This document shows, piece after piece, positions 43,748 through 52,306 of a DNA stretch of 64,000 bases (position 1 is its first letter; every line of letters begins with the position of its first letter). The DNA is taken from NCBI GenBank assembly GCA_946478865.1, contig CAMLDO010000007.1, forward strand, positions 1-64,000, in the 5' to 3' direction. The notes beneath the pieces are model-generated. The model was not told the origin of the DNA. It ran no database searches and worked only from the letters and a program-made list of their open reading frames with translations. This stretch comes from an uncultured Methylobacillus sp. Lineage in GTDB: Bacteria; Pseudomonadota; Gammaproteobacteria; Burkholderiales; Methylophilaceae. The position numbers and the translations under genes were made by a program.

Positions 43748-45127
43748 ATGGAATACAAAGTCATCAATACCCAGATCGCGCCGACCGGGCGACTGGAAGT
43801 CCTCTCCAAAACCGAAGCGACCAAACTTCTTAACCGGGGGCATGGCAGCCTGCACCAGCTTTACCGCGACTGCTCGCTGGCGGTGCTCAATACCGGCAAC
43901 GAGCTCGACGACGCCAAGGAGTTGCTGGAGCGTTACAGCTCATTCGATATTCGCATCATCCAGCGGCCGCGCGGGATCAAGCTGGACATCATCAATGCCC
44001 CGGCGACGGCTTTTGTCGACAACAAGATGATCGTCGGCGTGCGGGAGCATCTGTTCTCCGTGCTGCGCGACGTGATCTTCGTGCACGAGGAAATTTCCGG
44101 GAATCTGCGCTTCGACCTGGAGACTTCGGACGGGATTACCGAGGCCATTTTCCATATCCTGCGCAACGCCTCGGTGCTCAAGCCGCGCACCGATCCCAAT
44201 GTGGTGGTGTGCTGGGGCGGGCACTCGATCAACCGCGAGGAATACGAATACACCAAGCTGGTGGGCTACCAGCTTGGGCTGCGCGGCTTCGATATCTGCA
44301 CCGGCTGCGGGCCCGGCGCAATGAAGGGGCCGATGAAAGGAGCCACCATCGGGCATGCCAAGCAGCGCGTCGGCAAGGGGCGCTATATCGGCTTCACCGA
44401 GCCCGGCATCATCGCGGGCGAGCCGCCCAACCCCATCGTCAACGAGCTGGTGATCCTGCCGGACGTGGAAAAGCGGCTGGAGGCTTTCCTGCGCTTCGGA
44501 CACGGCTTTGTCGTGTTCCCCGGCGGCGCAGGCACGGCGGAGGAAATCCTGTACGTGCTGGGCGTGCTGCTGCACCCGGAAAACAAGGACATCCCCTTCC
44601 CCCTCATCTTCACCGGCCCGAAAAGCGCGGAAGATTATTTCCGCCAGATCGATTCGTTCATCGGCGATATCCTCGGTGAGGAGGCGCAGCGCCACTACAA
44701 GATCATCATCGACGACCCGGTGCAGGTGGCCCTCGAGATTCAGGCCGGCGTCAAGGCGGTGCGCAATTACCGCAAGCACCACCGCGACGCCTACTATTTC
44801 GATTCGCAGCTCAAGATCGAGCACGAGCTGCAGCTGCCTTTCCATCCCACGCACGAGAACATGCACAAACTGAAGCTGACCAAGCATCAGCCCAAACATG
44901 CGCTGGTCGCCAATCTGCGGCGCGCGTTTTCAGGGATCGTGGCAGGCAACGTCAAGGACGCCGGCATCCGCGCCATCGAGAAGCATGGGAAGTTCGAGCT
45001 GCGCGGCGATGCCACCATCATGAAACGGATGGATGCCTTGCTGACCGCTTTCGTCGAGCAAAGGCGGATGAAGCTGACGGGAAAATACGAACCTTGCTAC
45101 CGCATCGTCGTGGACGATACCGTTTGA
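43748..45127 (+). CDS. ppnN: Nucleotide 5'-monophosphate nucleosidase PpnN (YgdH)
   Basis: A 459-residue LOG-family enzyme. The phosphate-binding signature PGGAGTAEEILYVLGVLLHP is present, preceded by CTGCGPGAMKGPMKGATIGH. The N-terminal and C-terminal extensions are those of E. coli PpnN, which cleaves purine and pyrimidine NMPs to base and ribose 5-phosphate and responds to ppGpp. The length is normal. Confidence 0.93.
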   Translation: MEYKVINTQIAPTGRLEVLSKTEATKLLNRGHGSLHQLYRDCSLAVLNTGNELDDAKELLERYSSFDIRIIQRPRGIKLDIINAPATAFVDNKMIVGVREHLFSVLRDVIFVHEEISGNLRFDLETSDGITEAIFHILRNASVLKPRTDPNVVVCWGGHSINREEYEYTKLVGYQLGLRGFDICTGCGPGAMKGPMKGATIGHAKQRVGKGRYIGFTEPGIIAGEPPNPIVNELVILPDVEKRLEAFLRFGHGFVVFPGGAGTAEEILYVLGVLLHPENKDIPFPLIFTGPKSAEDYFRQIDSFIGDILGEEAQRHYKIIIDDPVQVALEIQAGVKAVRNYRKHHRDAYYFDSQLKIEHELQLPFHPTHENMHKLKLTKHQPKHALVANLRRAFSGIVAGNVKDAGIRAIEKHGKFELRGDATIMKRMDALLTAFVEQRRMKLTGKYEPCYRIVVDDTV

Positions 45128-45154
45128 CGGCTAAAACTTGACGGCCTGAAACCA

Positions 45155-45186
45155 AAAAAGGCTCCCCAAGCGGGAGCCTTTTTATT
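45155..45186. terminator. Bidirectional terminator after ppnN
   Basis: AAAAAGGCTCCC and GGGAGCCTTTTT form a 12-bp stem with a 5-nt loop, between convergent genes. Confidence 0.9.
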
Positions 45187-45200
45187 GGCAGGCCGACTTT

Positions 45201-45665
45201 TTATGGCTGATGTTTTCTCACGTAAGCGGCCAGCCTTTCGCTAGGAGAGTCCGGCTGAATGCCGACCCAGTTAACCTCTTTCTGCACAATCACGCGCCCC
45301 TCCTCGTCCGCCTTGAAGATGGCGACCCGGTTCCGTTCGAGATCGAATCCCGCCCAGAACAGATGGGGCTGGGTCTGCCGGCGGGTATAGTCGTAGGTCT
45401 TGGCCATGACCGGCGCGAGGAACAGCAGCTCGCCGTGCCGCTCGATGCGCAGGGGGTCCATGAAATAAAGGGCGGTGACCGGAGTAACGACCAGCGTCCA
45501 GGGATAGGTAGGATCAGTGTAGATATTCTGCTTGTAGACGATCTGCCAGCCGCTTTGCACCCCTGCGGCGATTTCATTGTCGGCCCACCCATAATCCTGA
45601 TGCATGTAGAACGCGGAAACGGCGAGGATGACCGCCATTCCCAGTACAAGCAGAAACCTGAACAC
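45201..45665 (-). CDS. Small exported or anchored protein, unknown
   Basis: A 154-residue protein. The N-terminus is a single hydrophobic segment (FLLVLGMAVILAVSAFYM), and the rest is predicted beta-rich and periplasmic (HLFWAGFDLERNRVAIFKAD). No motif recognised. It has a short upstream region with no obvious operon partners. Confidence 0.6.
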   Translation of the reverse strand: MFRFLLVLGMAVILAVSAFYMHQDYGWADNEIAAGVQSGWQIVYKQNIYTDPTYPWTLVVTPVTALYFMDPLRIERHGELLFLAPVMAKTYDYTRRQTQPHLFWAGFDLERNRVAIFKADEEGRVIVQKEVNWVGIQPDSPSERLAAYVRKHQP

Positions 45666-45820
45666 TTCACTTCCTTGTTATTGCGATTGCCATAGATTGT
45701 TGAACATGACGGGAAACCGTCAGAAGACATGCGGCCCGATCAATCCGCAATTATGCCGTCTCGATGTCCATTCTGTTACCCCGAATGCGCTCATCGAGCG
45801 TAAAGAGGCCCGCAATAAGA

Positions 45821-48427
45821 CTAGTGCATCTGCGCTTGCGTTCCCGGCGCGTACTTAGTGAGCAAAGGGAAATTCCGCCCTTCGTTTTCCTGCCACTTGT
45901 GCACCCACTTTTCGAATTCGTTGGGCGGCAAAGGCTTGGAGAAATAATAGCCCTGGCCGCAATCGCAGCCCATATCGTTCAGCAATGTCAGCTGCTCCTC
46001 TGTCTCGATCCCCTCCGCCACTACGCGCAAGCTGAGCTTGTGCGCCATCACGATGATGGCCTCGACCAGTGCCATATCCGAGGCGTCCGTCTTGATGTTC
46101 TTGATGAAGGAACGATCGATCTTGAGGTAGTCCACATCCAGCCGCTTGATGTAGGCGAGCGATGAATAACCGGTGCCGAAGTCGTCGATGGCAAGCTGGA
46201 TGCCGGCCTTGCGGAATTTCAGCAGCTCGGTGGTAGCGGTTTCGGATTCGAGCAGCACGCCTTCGGTGATCTCGATGCACAGGCCCTCGCCGTTGAGGCC
46301 GGTCTCTCGCAGCCGCGCGAGCCAAAGATCGAAGAACGAAGGATCGAGAAACTGCACGGGCGAGAGGTTCACGCTGATCTTCATGTCGTCCATGAGATGA
46401 ATGCGCCAGTACTCGGCCTGTGCGATGGCAGTATGCACGGTCCAGTCGCCTATTTCGTGGATGAGGCCCGTTTCCTCGGCAAGCGGGATGAATTCCGCCG
46501 GGCTGACCATGCCGTGGTGCTGATGGTGCCAGCGGATGAGGGCCTCGGCCTTGTAGGCGCTGCCATTGTGCAGATCGACAATGGGCTGGTAGTAGAGCTG
46601 GAAGTCCTGATTTTTTACGGCGCTGCGCAGATCGCGCATCTGGTGTGAGCGGCGGTCGGCCGTGAGCTGCATGCTTTCGGTGAAGTAGCAGAAGCGGCTG
46701 CGGCCGAGATTCTTGGCGGAGTACATGGCCTGGTCGGCGTTGCGGATCAGATGGTCGATATCGGTCGCGTCGTCGGGGTAGAGCGTGACGCCGATGCTGG
46801 CCGAGATGTAGTGCACCTGCTCCTTGATGTGAAACGGCTCCTGCAGCGACTCGATGATGCTGTCCGCAATGCGGGCGATCACGTCGATGTCGCCGAGGCC
46901 CGGCAGGATCACGGTGAACTCATCGCCACCCAGTCGGGCCACGGTATCCGTCGCCCTGACCACAGTCATCAGGCGCCGGGCGACTTCGATGAGCAATTGA
47001 TCCCCGCCTTCGTGACCGACGGTATCGTTGACCTCCTTGAAGCGGTCCAGATCGATGAAGAACAGCGTGAGCTTTTCGCCGGCACGGTCGGTTTTCAGCA
47101 ATTCCTGCTCCAGCCGTTCCTTGAACAGGCGCCGGTTGGGAAGCCTGGTGAGGGCATCGTAATTGGCTTCGAACCAGATGCGTTCCTCGGATTTCTTCTT
47201 CTCGGTGATGTCGGAAAACAGCGCGATAAAACGGTACGGCTGGTGCTGTTCGTCAAATACCGTATTGATCTTGACCAGCTTGACGTATTCCTCGCCGGCC
47301 TTGTCGAGCTCCCAGATCTCCCCCTGCCAGTAGCCCTCTTCCGCGAGGGCGGCATCGATCTCGTCCTTGAGCGTGGGCGGATTGGTGGATGAAGTGAATT
47401 CGAAGGGGTGCCGGCCGAGCACTTCGGGCAAGGTGTAGCCGGAAATAGCCGTGAACGCGGGGTTGGCCGAGATGATCTCGGCGTTCGGCCCCAGGATCAG
47501 CATGCCCTCGCTGCTGTTCTTGTAAACGCTGTCCGAGAGTTTGAGCTCCTCCTCGGAAAAATGCTGGTCGATGGCAATCTGCGCGAGGCGCGAGAAGTGG
47601 GCGATGAGCTGATGGTCAACTGCCGTGAATACTTCGCCTGCATAGCGGAAAAGCATGAAGCGCGCCGTGACTTCCGGCGACTTCACGTCGAGCAGCAGCG
47701 AGAGGCACGGCCCTAGCCGGGAATCGTGCAGCATTTCGCGCAGCTCCTCGAACTCGACCTCCCCCGCCATATCCTGCGAGAGGATCATCGGATCCTCCGA
47801 AGCCACCTGGCCGCACACGCGGTCGTAAGCCTGCGTCATGATGCGGTGCACCTTCTCCGCGAGATCCTGCGGCAGCGCGCCGCTCTGGTAAACCTGTACG
47901 CGATCCCGGCTTTGCAGCAGCAATGCGCCGAGCACGCCGGGCTCGTATTCCTCGGCACCCTTGGTCAGCCGGTCGAGGGCGCGCGACAGCGATTGGTTCT
48001 TTGCCACCCGTTCCAGCACGTCGGCCCGCACCTGGTCGAAAACTTCCGCCTTCTTGCGCTCGGTGATGTCGCGCACAATGGCGCAGCTGTATTCCTTGCC
48101 GTCGTGATCGATGTAGTTGCTGTTGATCTCGACCGGCATCATGCTGCCGTCCTTGCGGCGGTGCCAGGTCTCGAAAGTGCAGGAGCCGGTTTCCCGCAGC
48201 CGGGCGAAATGCTGCGCCCACAGCTCGGGCGTATAGCGGGGATCGATATCGAAAATGGTGAGCCGGCGTATCTCTTCCTCGGTGTAGCCGAGGGCCTTGC
48301 GTCCCTGGGGATTGGCGTACAGGAGATTTCCGTCCGGACTCAGCCAGCTGATGCAGTCTTTTATCCGCTCGATCGATGAAATGGATAACGGGACAAAGTC
48401 GGGAATAACCTCATCGAACCTTGTCAT
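45821..48427 (-). CDS. PAS-GAF-PAS-GGDEF-EAL protein
   Basis: An 868-residue c-di-GMP protein. PAS at ~18-130 (ISWLSPDGNLLYANPQGRKA), a GAF-like segment at ~140-300 and a second PAS at ~305-425. GGDEF at ~430-595 keeps an intact loop (ARLGGDEFTVIL) and an RxxD site (RATD). EAL at ~605-860 retains EALIRW and DDFGTGYSSLAYIKRLDVD, so both activities look possible. It is cytoplasmic, with no membrane helices. The DUF2795 gene is 6 bp upstream on the same strand. Confidence 0.92.
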   Translation of the reverse strand: MTRFDEVIPDFVPLSISSIERIKDCISWLSPDGNLLYANPQGRKALGYTEEEIRRLTIFDIDPRYTPELWAQHFARLRETGSCTFETWHRRKDGSMMPVEINSNYIDHDGKEYSCAIVRDITERKKAEVFDQVRADVLERVAKNQSLSRALDRLTKGAEEYEPGVLGALLLQSRDRVQVYQSGALPQDLAEKVHRIMTQAYDRVCGQVASEDPMILSQDMAGEVEFEELREMLHDSRLGPCLSLLLDVKSPEVTARFMLFRYAGEVFTAVDHQLIAHFSRLAQIAIDQHFSEEELKLSDSVYKNSSEGMLILGPNAEIISANPAFTAISGYTLPEVLGRHPFEFTSSTNPPTLKDEIDAALAEEGYWQGEIWELDKAGEEYVKLVKINTVFDEQHQPYRFIALFSDITEKKKSEERIWFEANYDALTRLPNRRLFKERLEQELLKTDRAGEKLTLFFIDLDRFKEVNDTVGHEGGDQLLIEVARRLMTVVRATDTVARLGGDEFTVILPGLGDIDVIARIADSIIESLQEPFHIKEQVHYISASIGVTLYPDDATDIDHLIRNADQAMYSAKNLGRSRFCYFTESMQLTADRRSHQMRDLRSAVKNQDFQLYYQPIVDLHNGSAYKAEALIRWHHQHHGMVSPAEFIPLAEETGLIHEIGDWTVHTAIAQAEYWRIHLMDDMKISVNLSPVQFLDPSFFDLWLARLRETGLNGEGLCIEITEGVLLESETATTELLKFRKAGIQLAIDDFGTGYSSLAYIKRLDVDYLKIDRSFIKNIKTDASDMALVEAIIVMAHKLSLRVVAEGIETEEQLTLLNDMGCDCGQGYYFSKPLPPNEFEKWVHKWQENEGRNFPLLTKYAPGTQAQMH

Positions 48428-48433
48428 GCGTGC

Positions 48434-48628
48434 TTACGACAACTTGCCGATCGCCGCGCTCACATCGGCGGGCGTCTCGAAATCCTCGTCCGGCAATTGT
48501 TCCAGCGACGCGTAGACATTTTCGTCGGCACCCATTTTCTTGGCATTGGCGAGCAGCGCCTCGCGCCTGGCCGGGTAATCGACGCCTTTGAGGTACTTCT
48601 GCAGCTGAATCGGATTGACTTGCGACAT
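48434..48628 (-). CDS. DUF2795 small protein
   Basis: A 64-residue protein of the DUF2795 family: QLQKYLKGVDYPARREALLA, AKKMGADENVYASLEQLPDEDF. The family is small, helical and of unknown function. The start is at 48628 with AAAGGAG upstream; the in-frame extension to 48724 has no signal. It lies only 6 bp before the GGDEF-EAL gene and may be co-expressed with it. Confidence 0.85.
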   Translation of the reverse strand: MSQVNPIQLQKYLKGVDYPARREALLANAKKMGADENVYASLEQLPDEDFETPADVSAAIGKLS

Positions 48629-48707
48629 GGCGAACTCCTTTGCATGATGGAGAGGCATTGTTCTTCCCGATGTGACCGCGCTCAGGGGCACAAGTTGGCA
48701 AGTTTTC

Positions 48708-48735
48708 TTCAATCGCCTCGGCATGCGCGATTGAA
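48708..48735. promoter_or_regulatory. 9-bp inverted repeat between divergent genes
   Basis: TTCAATCGC and GCGATTGAA are perfect inverted copies 10 bp apart, between the DUF2795 gene and the DsbA-like gene. It could be an operator for either promoter. Confidence 0.4.
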
Positions 48736-48816
48736 GGATTTTGCCGCGCTAGAGCTCAGAACCGCGCTCCAAACCTGCTGTCATTGCTTGTATCCTGTGC
48801 CTGCAAGGAAACTTCC

Positions 48817-49452
48817 ATGAACGATCACGCAACCGCTAGCGAAAACACGGCTCACGCACCGCCCCATCGGAAGCCGGTACGGGTCTGGAGCGATTTCGTC
48901 TGCCCGTATTGCATGCTCGCGGAACACGTATTGCAGGACGCAGCGCAGGGGCTGGATATCGAGGTCGTCTGGGAGCCTTTCGAGCTGCGCCCTTATCCGA
49001 CCCCTACCCTGCGACCCGAGGACGAGTATCTGCCCAGCGTGTGGAAACATTCGGTGTATCCGCTGGCGGAGCACCTGAAGGTGCCGATCTCGCTGCCCAC
49101 GATTTCGCCGCAGCCGTATACACGCCTCGCCTTCATCGGCTTCCAGTATGCGCAGGAACAAGGCCGGGGCAATGCGTATGTGGAGGAAGTATTCAAGGCA
49201 TTTTTCCAGCAGGATCGGGATATCGGCGATCAGGAAGTGTTGCGGGATATTGCCGAGAACGCCGGACTTAATCCGCTGGCATTCGCCGAGGCGCTGGAAA
49301 GCGAAGCTTACGCAGCCAAGCATGACCGTGCATTGCAGGACGCCAGGGCGTTCGACGTCACGGCCGTACCGGTGATACTGGTGGGCGAGCAGAAATTTGT
49401 CGGCCTGCCGGAAAAACAGGCGTTGCGGCGCGCATTGGAGCAACTGCAATAG
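48817..49452 (+). CDS. DsbA-family thioredoxin-like oxidoreductase (FrnE-type)
   Basis: A 211-residue DSBA-fold protein. The CxxC is CPYC in WSDFVCPYCMLAEHVLQ, near the N-terminus, and the cis-Pro loop reads AVPVILVGEQKFVG. It has no signal peptide, so it is cytosolic like FrnE proteins. AAGGAAA precedes the start. It is followed after 31 bp by a small membrane protein gene. Confidence 0.9.
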   Translation: MNDHATASENTAHAPPHRKPVRVWSDFVCPYCMLAEHVLQDAAQGLDIEVVWEPFELRPYPTPTLRPEDEYLPSVWKHSVYPLAEHLKVPISLPTISPQPYTRLAFIGFQYAQEQGRGNAYVEEVFKAFFQQDRDIGDQEVLRDIAENAGLNPLAFAEALESEAYAAKHDRALQDARAFDVTAVPVILVGEQKFVGLPEKQALRRALEQLQ

Positions 49453-49483
49453 CGGTCGCGCCTATCAAGCAAGGAGCAAGCGC

Positions 49484-49624
49484 ATGATCTGGATCATACT
49501 GACCGTGGTGGTGGTCTTCCTGATCGCAACGGGTATGCCGCTGATCCGCGACAACCTTTACGAGAAGCGCAGGCGAGAAGAGATGTCAGGTGAGCATCCG
49601 GAGGATGGACACCGCGCCCCTTGA
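49484..49624 (+). CDS. Single-helix small membrane protein
   Basis: A 46-residue protein: one membrane helix (IWIILTVVVVFLIATGMPLI) and a basic then acidic tail (YEKRRREEMSGEHPEDG). AAGGAGC precedes the start codon at 49484. It is probably translated after the DsbA-like gene. No family recognised. Confidence 0.6.
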   Translation: MIWIILTVVVVFLIATGMPLIRDNLYEKRRREEMSGEHPEDGHRAP

Positions 49625-49634
49625 AACGAGACGT

Positions 49635-50558
49635 TCAGTTACGTCTTGAAATCCGCTCGATGCCTTCCGCATCCGGTACGGGCAATTGCAGATGCTGTTC
49701 CAGATAGCGGATGAATACCTGTGTCTTGAGTGGCAGGTGGCGGCGCGAGGGGTAGACCGCGTAGATGGATTGCTGGCGTCCCGGATGAAACTGCGGCAGG
49801 ACCAGCTGCAAATCGCCGCGTTCGATTTCCTGGTGAATCTGCCAGTAGCACACCATCCCCACGCCCAACCCATCCTGTATCGCGGCCACCAGCGCCTCGC
49901 TGTAATTGGTCTGGAAGTTGCCGTGCACCTTCTGATGGAACACGCGCCCCGCGTCGGAAAACTCCCAGTTGTAGTTCTCGTTGAGGATGATGCAGTTGTG
50001 GTGCTCGAGGTCGGACGGATGCTCCAGAGGCGGCGCTTTGGCCAGATATTCCGCCGTGGCGCACAGCACTTCGGGCGAAGGGCCGAGCTTGCGGGCGATG
50101 AGACTGGAATCGTTCATCTGCGCGCCGCGGATCGCGAGATCGATGCCTTCGGCAACAATGTCGAGCACCTTGTCGGACAACTCCAGGCTGATGGAAATCC
50201 GGGGATATTCCTTCATGAAGCGGGTAATCACCGGCATCAGATAGAGCCGTGAAAAAGAGGCGGAAGCCGTGATGCGAATCGCGCCGCTCGGCTCGGTTTT
50301 CTCGCCCCATTCGCTTTCGTAGCTATCTATGAGATCCAGCAGGTGGCGCGTCTGCTCGAACAGGCGCTGCCCTTCGTTGGTGGGCTGGATAGTGCGCGTG
50401 GTACGGTGAAAGAGGCGCGCGCCGAAATCGCTTTCCAGCTGCGCGAGGCGCTTGCTGATTACGCCGGGCGTAGTCTGCACGAGCGCCGCCACGGCGGAAA
50501 GGCTGCGCTTTTCGTAGATGTGCGCAAACAGCTTAAGGTCGTCGATGGATTTGAACAT
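49635..50558 (-). CDS. LysR-family regulator
   Basis: A 307-residue LysR protein of the CrgA-like group: HTH (LSAVAALVQTTPGVISKRLAQL) and substrate-binding domain beginning IRITASASFSRLYLMP. It is the last gene in a minus-strand series with a 38-codon gene, a four-helix membrane protein and an NTF2-like protein upstream, which it may control. Confidence 0.88.
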   Translation of the reverse strand: MFKSIDDLKLFAHIYEKRSLSAVAALVQTTPGVISKRLAQLESDFGARLFHRTTRTIQPTNEGQRLFEQTRHLLDLIDSYESEWGEKTEPSGAIRITASASFSRLYLMPVITRFMKEYPRISISLELSDKVLDIVAEGIDLAIRGAQMNDSSLIARKLGPSPEVLCATAEYLAKAPPLEHPSDLEHHNCIILNENYNWEFSDAGRVFHQKVHGNFQTNYSEALVAAIQDGLGVGMVCYWQIHQEIERGDLQLVLPQFHPGRQQSIYAVYPSRRHLPLKTQVFIRYLEQHLQLPVPDAEGIERISRRN

Positions 50559-50582
50559 CAGCGGTGGGTAATTTGCGAGTGC

Positions 50583-50699
50583 TCAGTATTCATAAATCGA
50601 CAGGTAATATCTGCCGCACGCCTCCAGCTTGCCCAGCCATTCCATGAATCGCGGATAAAACCGCGGCTTGCCCTGCCTGCCTGAATCGCTGCGTTTCAT
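50583..50699 (-). CDS. 38-residue protein with a strong ribosome site
   Basis: Start ATG 50699 is preceded by AAGGAGG with 5-nt spacing, an excellent Shine-Dalgarno sequence. The translation is MKRSDSGRQGKPRFYPRFM followed by EWLGKLEACGRYYLSIYEY. It is basic at the front and aromatic at the end, with one Cys. It is in the minus-strand series between the membrane protein (53 bp upstream) and LysR (24 bp downstream). I do not recognise it. Confidence 0.55.
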   Translation of the reverse strand: MKRSDSGRQGKPRFYPRFMEWLGKLEACGRYYLSIYEY

Positions 50700-50752
50700 G
50701 TCTGCCTCCTTCGCGCTCCTGCGGGTGCATGGCCGATTGCCCGGCCACGTGC

Positions 50753-51151
50753 TTACAGTGCCTTCATGATCGAATGACTGACCCAGATGAAACCGGTCGT
50801 CGTGACGACGAAGCTGATGGCAGTGTATACCTTCCACACGGCCTTGCTCCAGAAGTCCGTCTTGAGCATCGCGATCACGAAAATGCTGGGATTGGTCATG
50901 CCGCCGATGACCACCAGCCAGCACGCGGCAACTGGCAATGCAAAGCCGCCGGACTTGGCGACGCCGTAGAACGCGAAGCAGAACAGCGCCATGAGAATGT
51001 AATCGATATGCGCCTTGATCAGCAGGTGATAGTCCTTCACCACGCCGCCGTCCACGCCCTTGATCACGAACCAGCGCGCAAACGTTCCGAGCCATGCGAG
51101 CATCAGCGCCGCCGCGACCATTGCGATACCGCCTTTGAGCAGAATTTCCAT
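50753..51151 (-). CDS. Four-helix membrane protein of unknown function
   Basis: A 132-residue protein with four hydrophobic helices at about residues 5-25, 45-70, 72-95 and 105-128. Polar residues within the helices (HLLIKAHIDYILMALFCF, including two His and one Asp) may bind a cofactor or metal, or form a polar site as in small membrane isomerases. It lies between the NTF2-like gene and the 38-codon gene on the same strand. Confidence 0.7.
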   Translation of the reverse strand: MEILLKGGIAMVAAALMLAWLGTFARWFVIKGVDGGVVKDYHLLIKAHIDYILMALFCFAFYGVAKSGGFALPVAACWLVVIGGMTNPSIFVIAMLKTDFWSKAVWKVYTAISFVVTTTGFIWVSHSIMKAL

Positions 51152-51197
51152 GTTGTTTCCCCTTGAATGATTGAAATAGTTTTAATGAAGTGCTGAT

Positions 51198-51572
51198 TTA
51201 CGCGCCGTGCAGCTGGAAGACCTTGTTCATGATCTTCCACTCACCCTCGACCTTGAGCAGGTTGAAGAAGTCGGTGAAGCGATGACCGGTCCAGTTGTCC
51301 AGTTCGAGGCTTGCCTGGGCGATGCTGCCGACGATACGGATTTCCACGATGCGGGCAGCCAGGTCCTTGGCCGGGCCGTTCTGCTCGTTCCAGTCAAAAA
51401 GCTTCTGGATCGGACCGGCGAACAGGTCGCTGCCGATGTAGCCGTAGAGCGTTGCGTCGGGATGGAAAGCCGGTTTCATTACATCGCCCTTGCCGGCGAT
51501 GGCGCCCTGAATGTAGTGCTGGATGGTGGCCGCAATGCTTTCGTATTCGGCCAGAGGCGTGGCGGTGCTCAT
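51198..51572 (-). CDS. NTF2-like / putative lumazine-binding protein
   Basis: A 124-residue protein of the SnoaL/NTF2 fold: YIQGAIAGKGDVMKPAFHPDA followed by LYGYIGSDLFAGP and LDNWTGHRFTDFFNLLKVEG, as in PF12893-type proteins. These bind small ligands, some as isomerases. Start chosen at 51572 rather than 51584. It is the first gene of the minus-strand series that ends with LysR. Confidence 0.85.
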   Translation of the reverse strand: MSTATPLAEYESIAATIQHYIQGAIAGKGDVMKPAFHPDATLYGYIGSDLFAGPIQKLFDWNEQNGPAKDLAARIVEIRIVGSIAQASLELDNWTGHRFTDFFNLLKVEGEWKIMNKVFQLHGA

Positions 51573-51716
51573 GATCTCCTCCAATGTTCGGTAATGGTAG
51601 AGGCCATCTTCATCTTTTTCTTTTTAAGGATAAATAATCAATAAAGAACAATATTTGTTCCGATATAGAAACAATTTTCAGGGCTCAGCATCTCATCCAT
51701 TGCTTTAGAATGGGTC

Positions 51717-52283
51717 ATGACCACTCCATCCCGCGTCCTCATCTACATCCACGGCTTTCGCTCCAGCCCGCTCTCCGAGAAAAGCCGGGCCTTGAGGAAG
51801 ATCTTTCCCGATATCATTCTGGCGAGCTACGACACGCTCCATCCGGATGCCGGGTTCGCGCAGCTCGATGCCATCGTGCGTGGTGCCCTGCCGCGCCGGC
51901 CGGTGCTGGCCGGATCGTCGCTCGGCGGATTCTGGTCGTATCAGTTGGCGAAAAAATATGGCGTGCCCTGCGTGCTGCTCAACCCTTGCATGCAGCCGGA
52001 GGTGACGCTACGCCCCTATATTGGCGAGGTGAAGAACATGTACACCGGGGAACGCGGTGTCATGGATGAAAGCGACCTGCTACGGTATGACGCCTATCGC
52101 GTGCCCGGAGCTGCCGCATGCGTGGTACTGCATGAGAAAGGGGACGAGCTGATTCCCTATCGGGAAAGTGTTGCCAATTTCGAAGGCGATGCGAAGCTGG
52201 TATTGATAGAAGGAGGCAGCCACAGCTTCGAGCATCTGGAGATGGCCGTGACGGAGATACGCGCGCTGTTCTCCGCCGGGTAG
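51717..52283 (+). CDS. YqiA/YcfP-family alpha/beta hydrolase
   Basis: A 188-residue hydrolase of the YqiA group. The oxyanion region is YIHGFRSSPLSEKS, the nucleophile elbow is GSSLGGFWS, the acid lies in LHEKGDELIPY and the His in GGSHSFEH. E. coli YqiA is a thioesterase/esterase. There is no signal peptide. It is convergent with the zinc-ribbon gene. Confidence 0.9.
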   Translation: MTTPSRVLIYIHGFRSSPLSEKSRALRKIFPDIILASYDTLHPDAGFAQLDAIVRGALPRRPVLAGSSLGGFWSYQLAKKYGVPCVLLNPCMQPEVTLRPYIGEVKNMYTGERGVMDESDLLRYDAYRVPGAAACVVLHEKGDELIPYRESVANFEGDAKLVLIEGGSHSFEHLEMAVTEIRALFSAG

Positions 52284-52306
52284 CCTCCGGGCCCCGCATC
52301 GACCGG

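Noticed and set aside
43940..44899. 319-codon open frame opposite ppnN
   Set aside because: Shadow; ppnN has its full catalytic signature.
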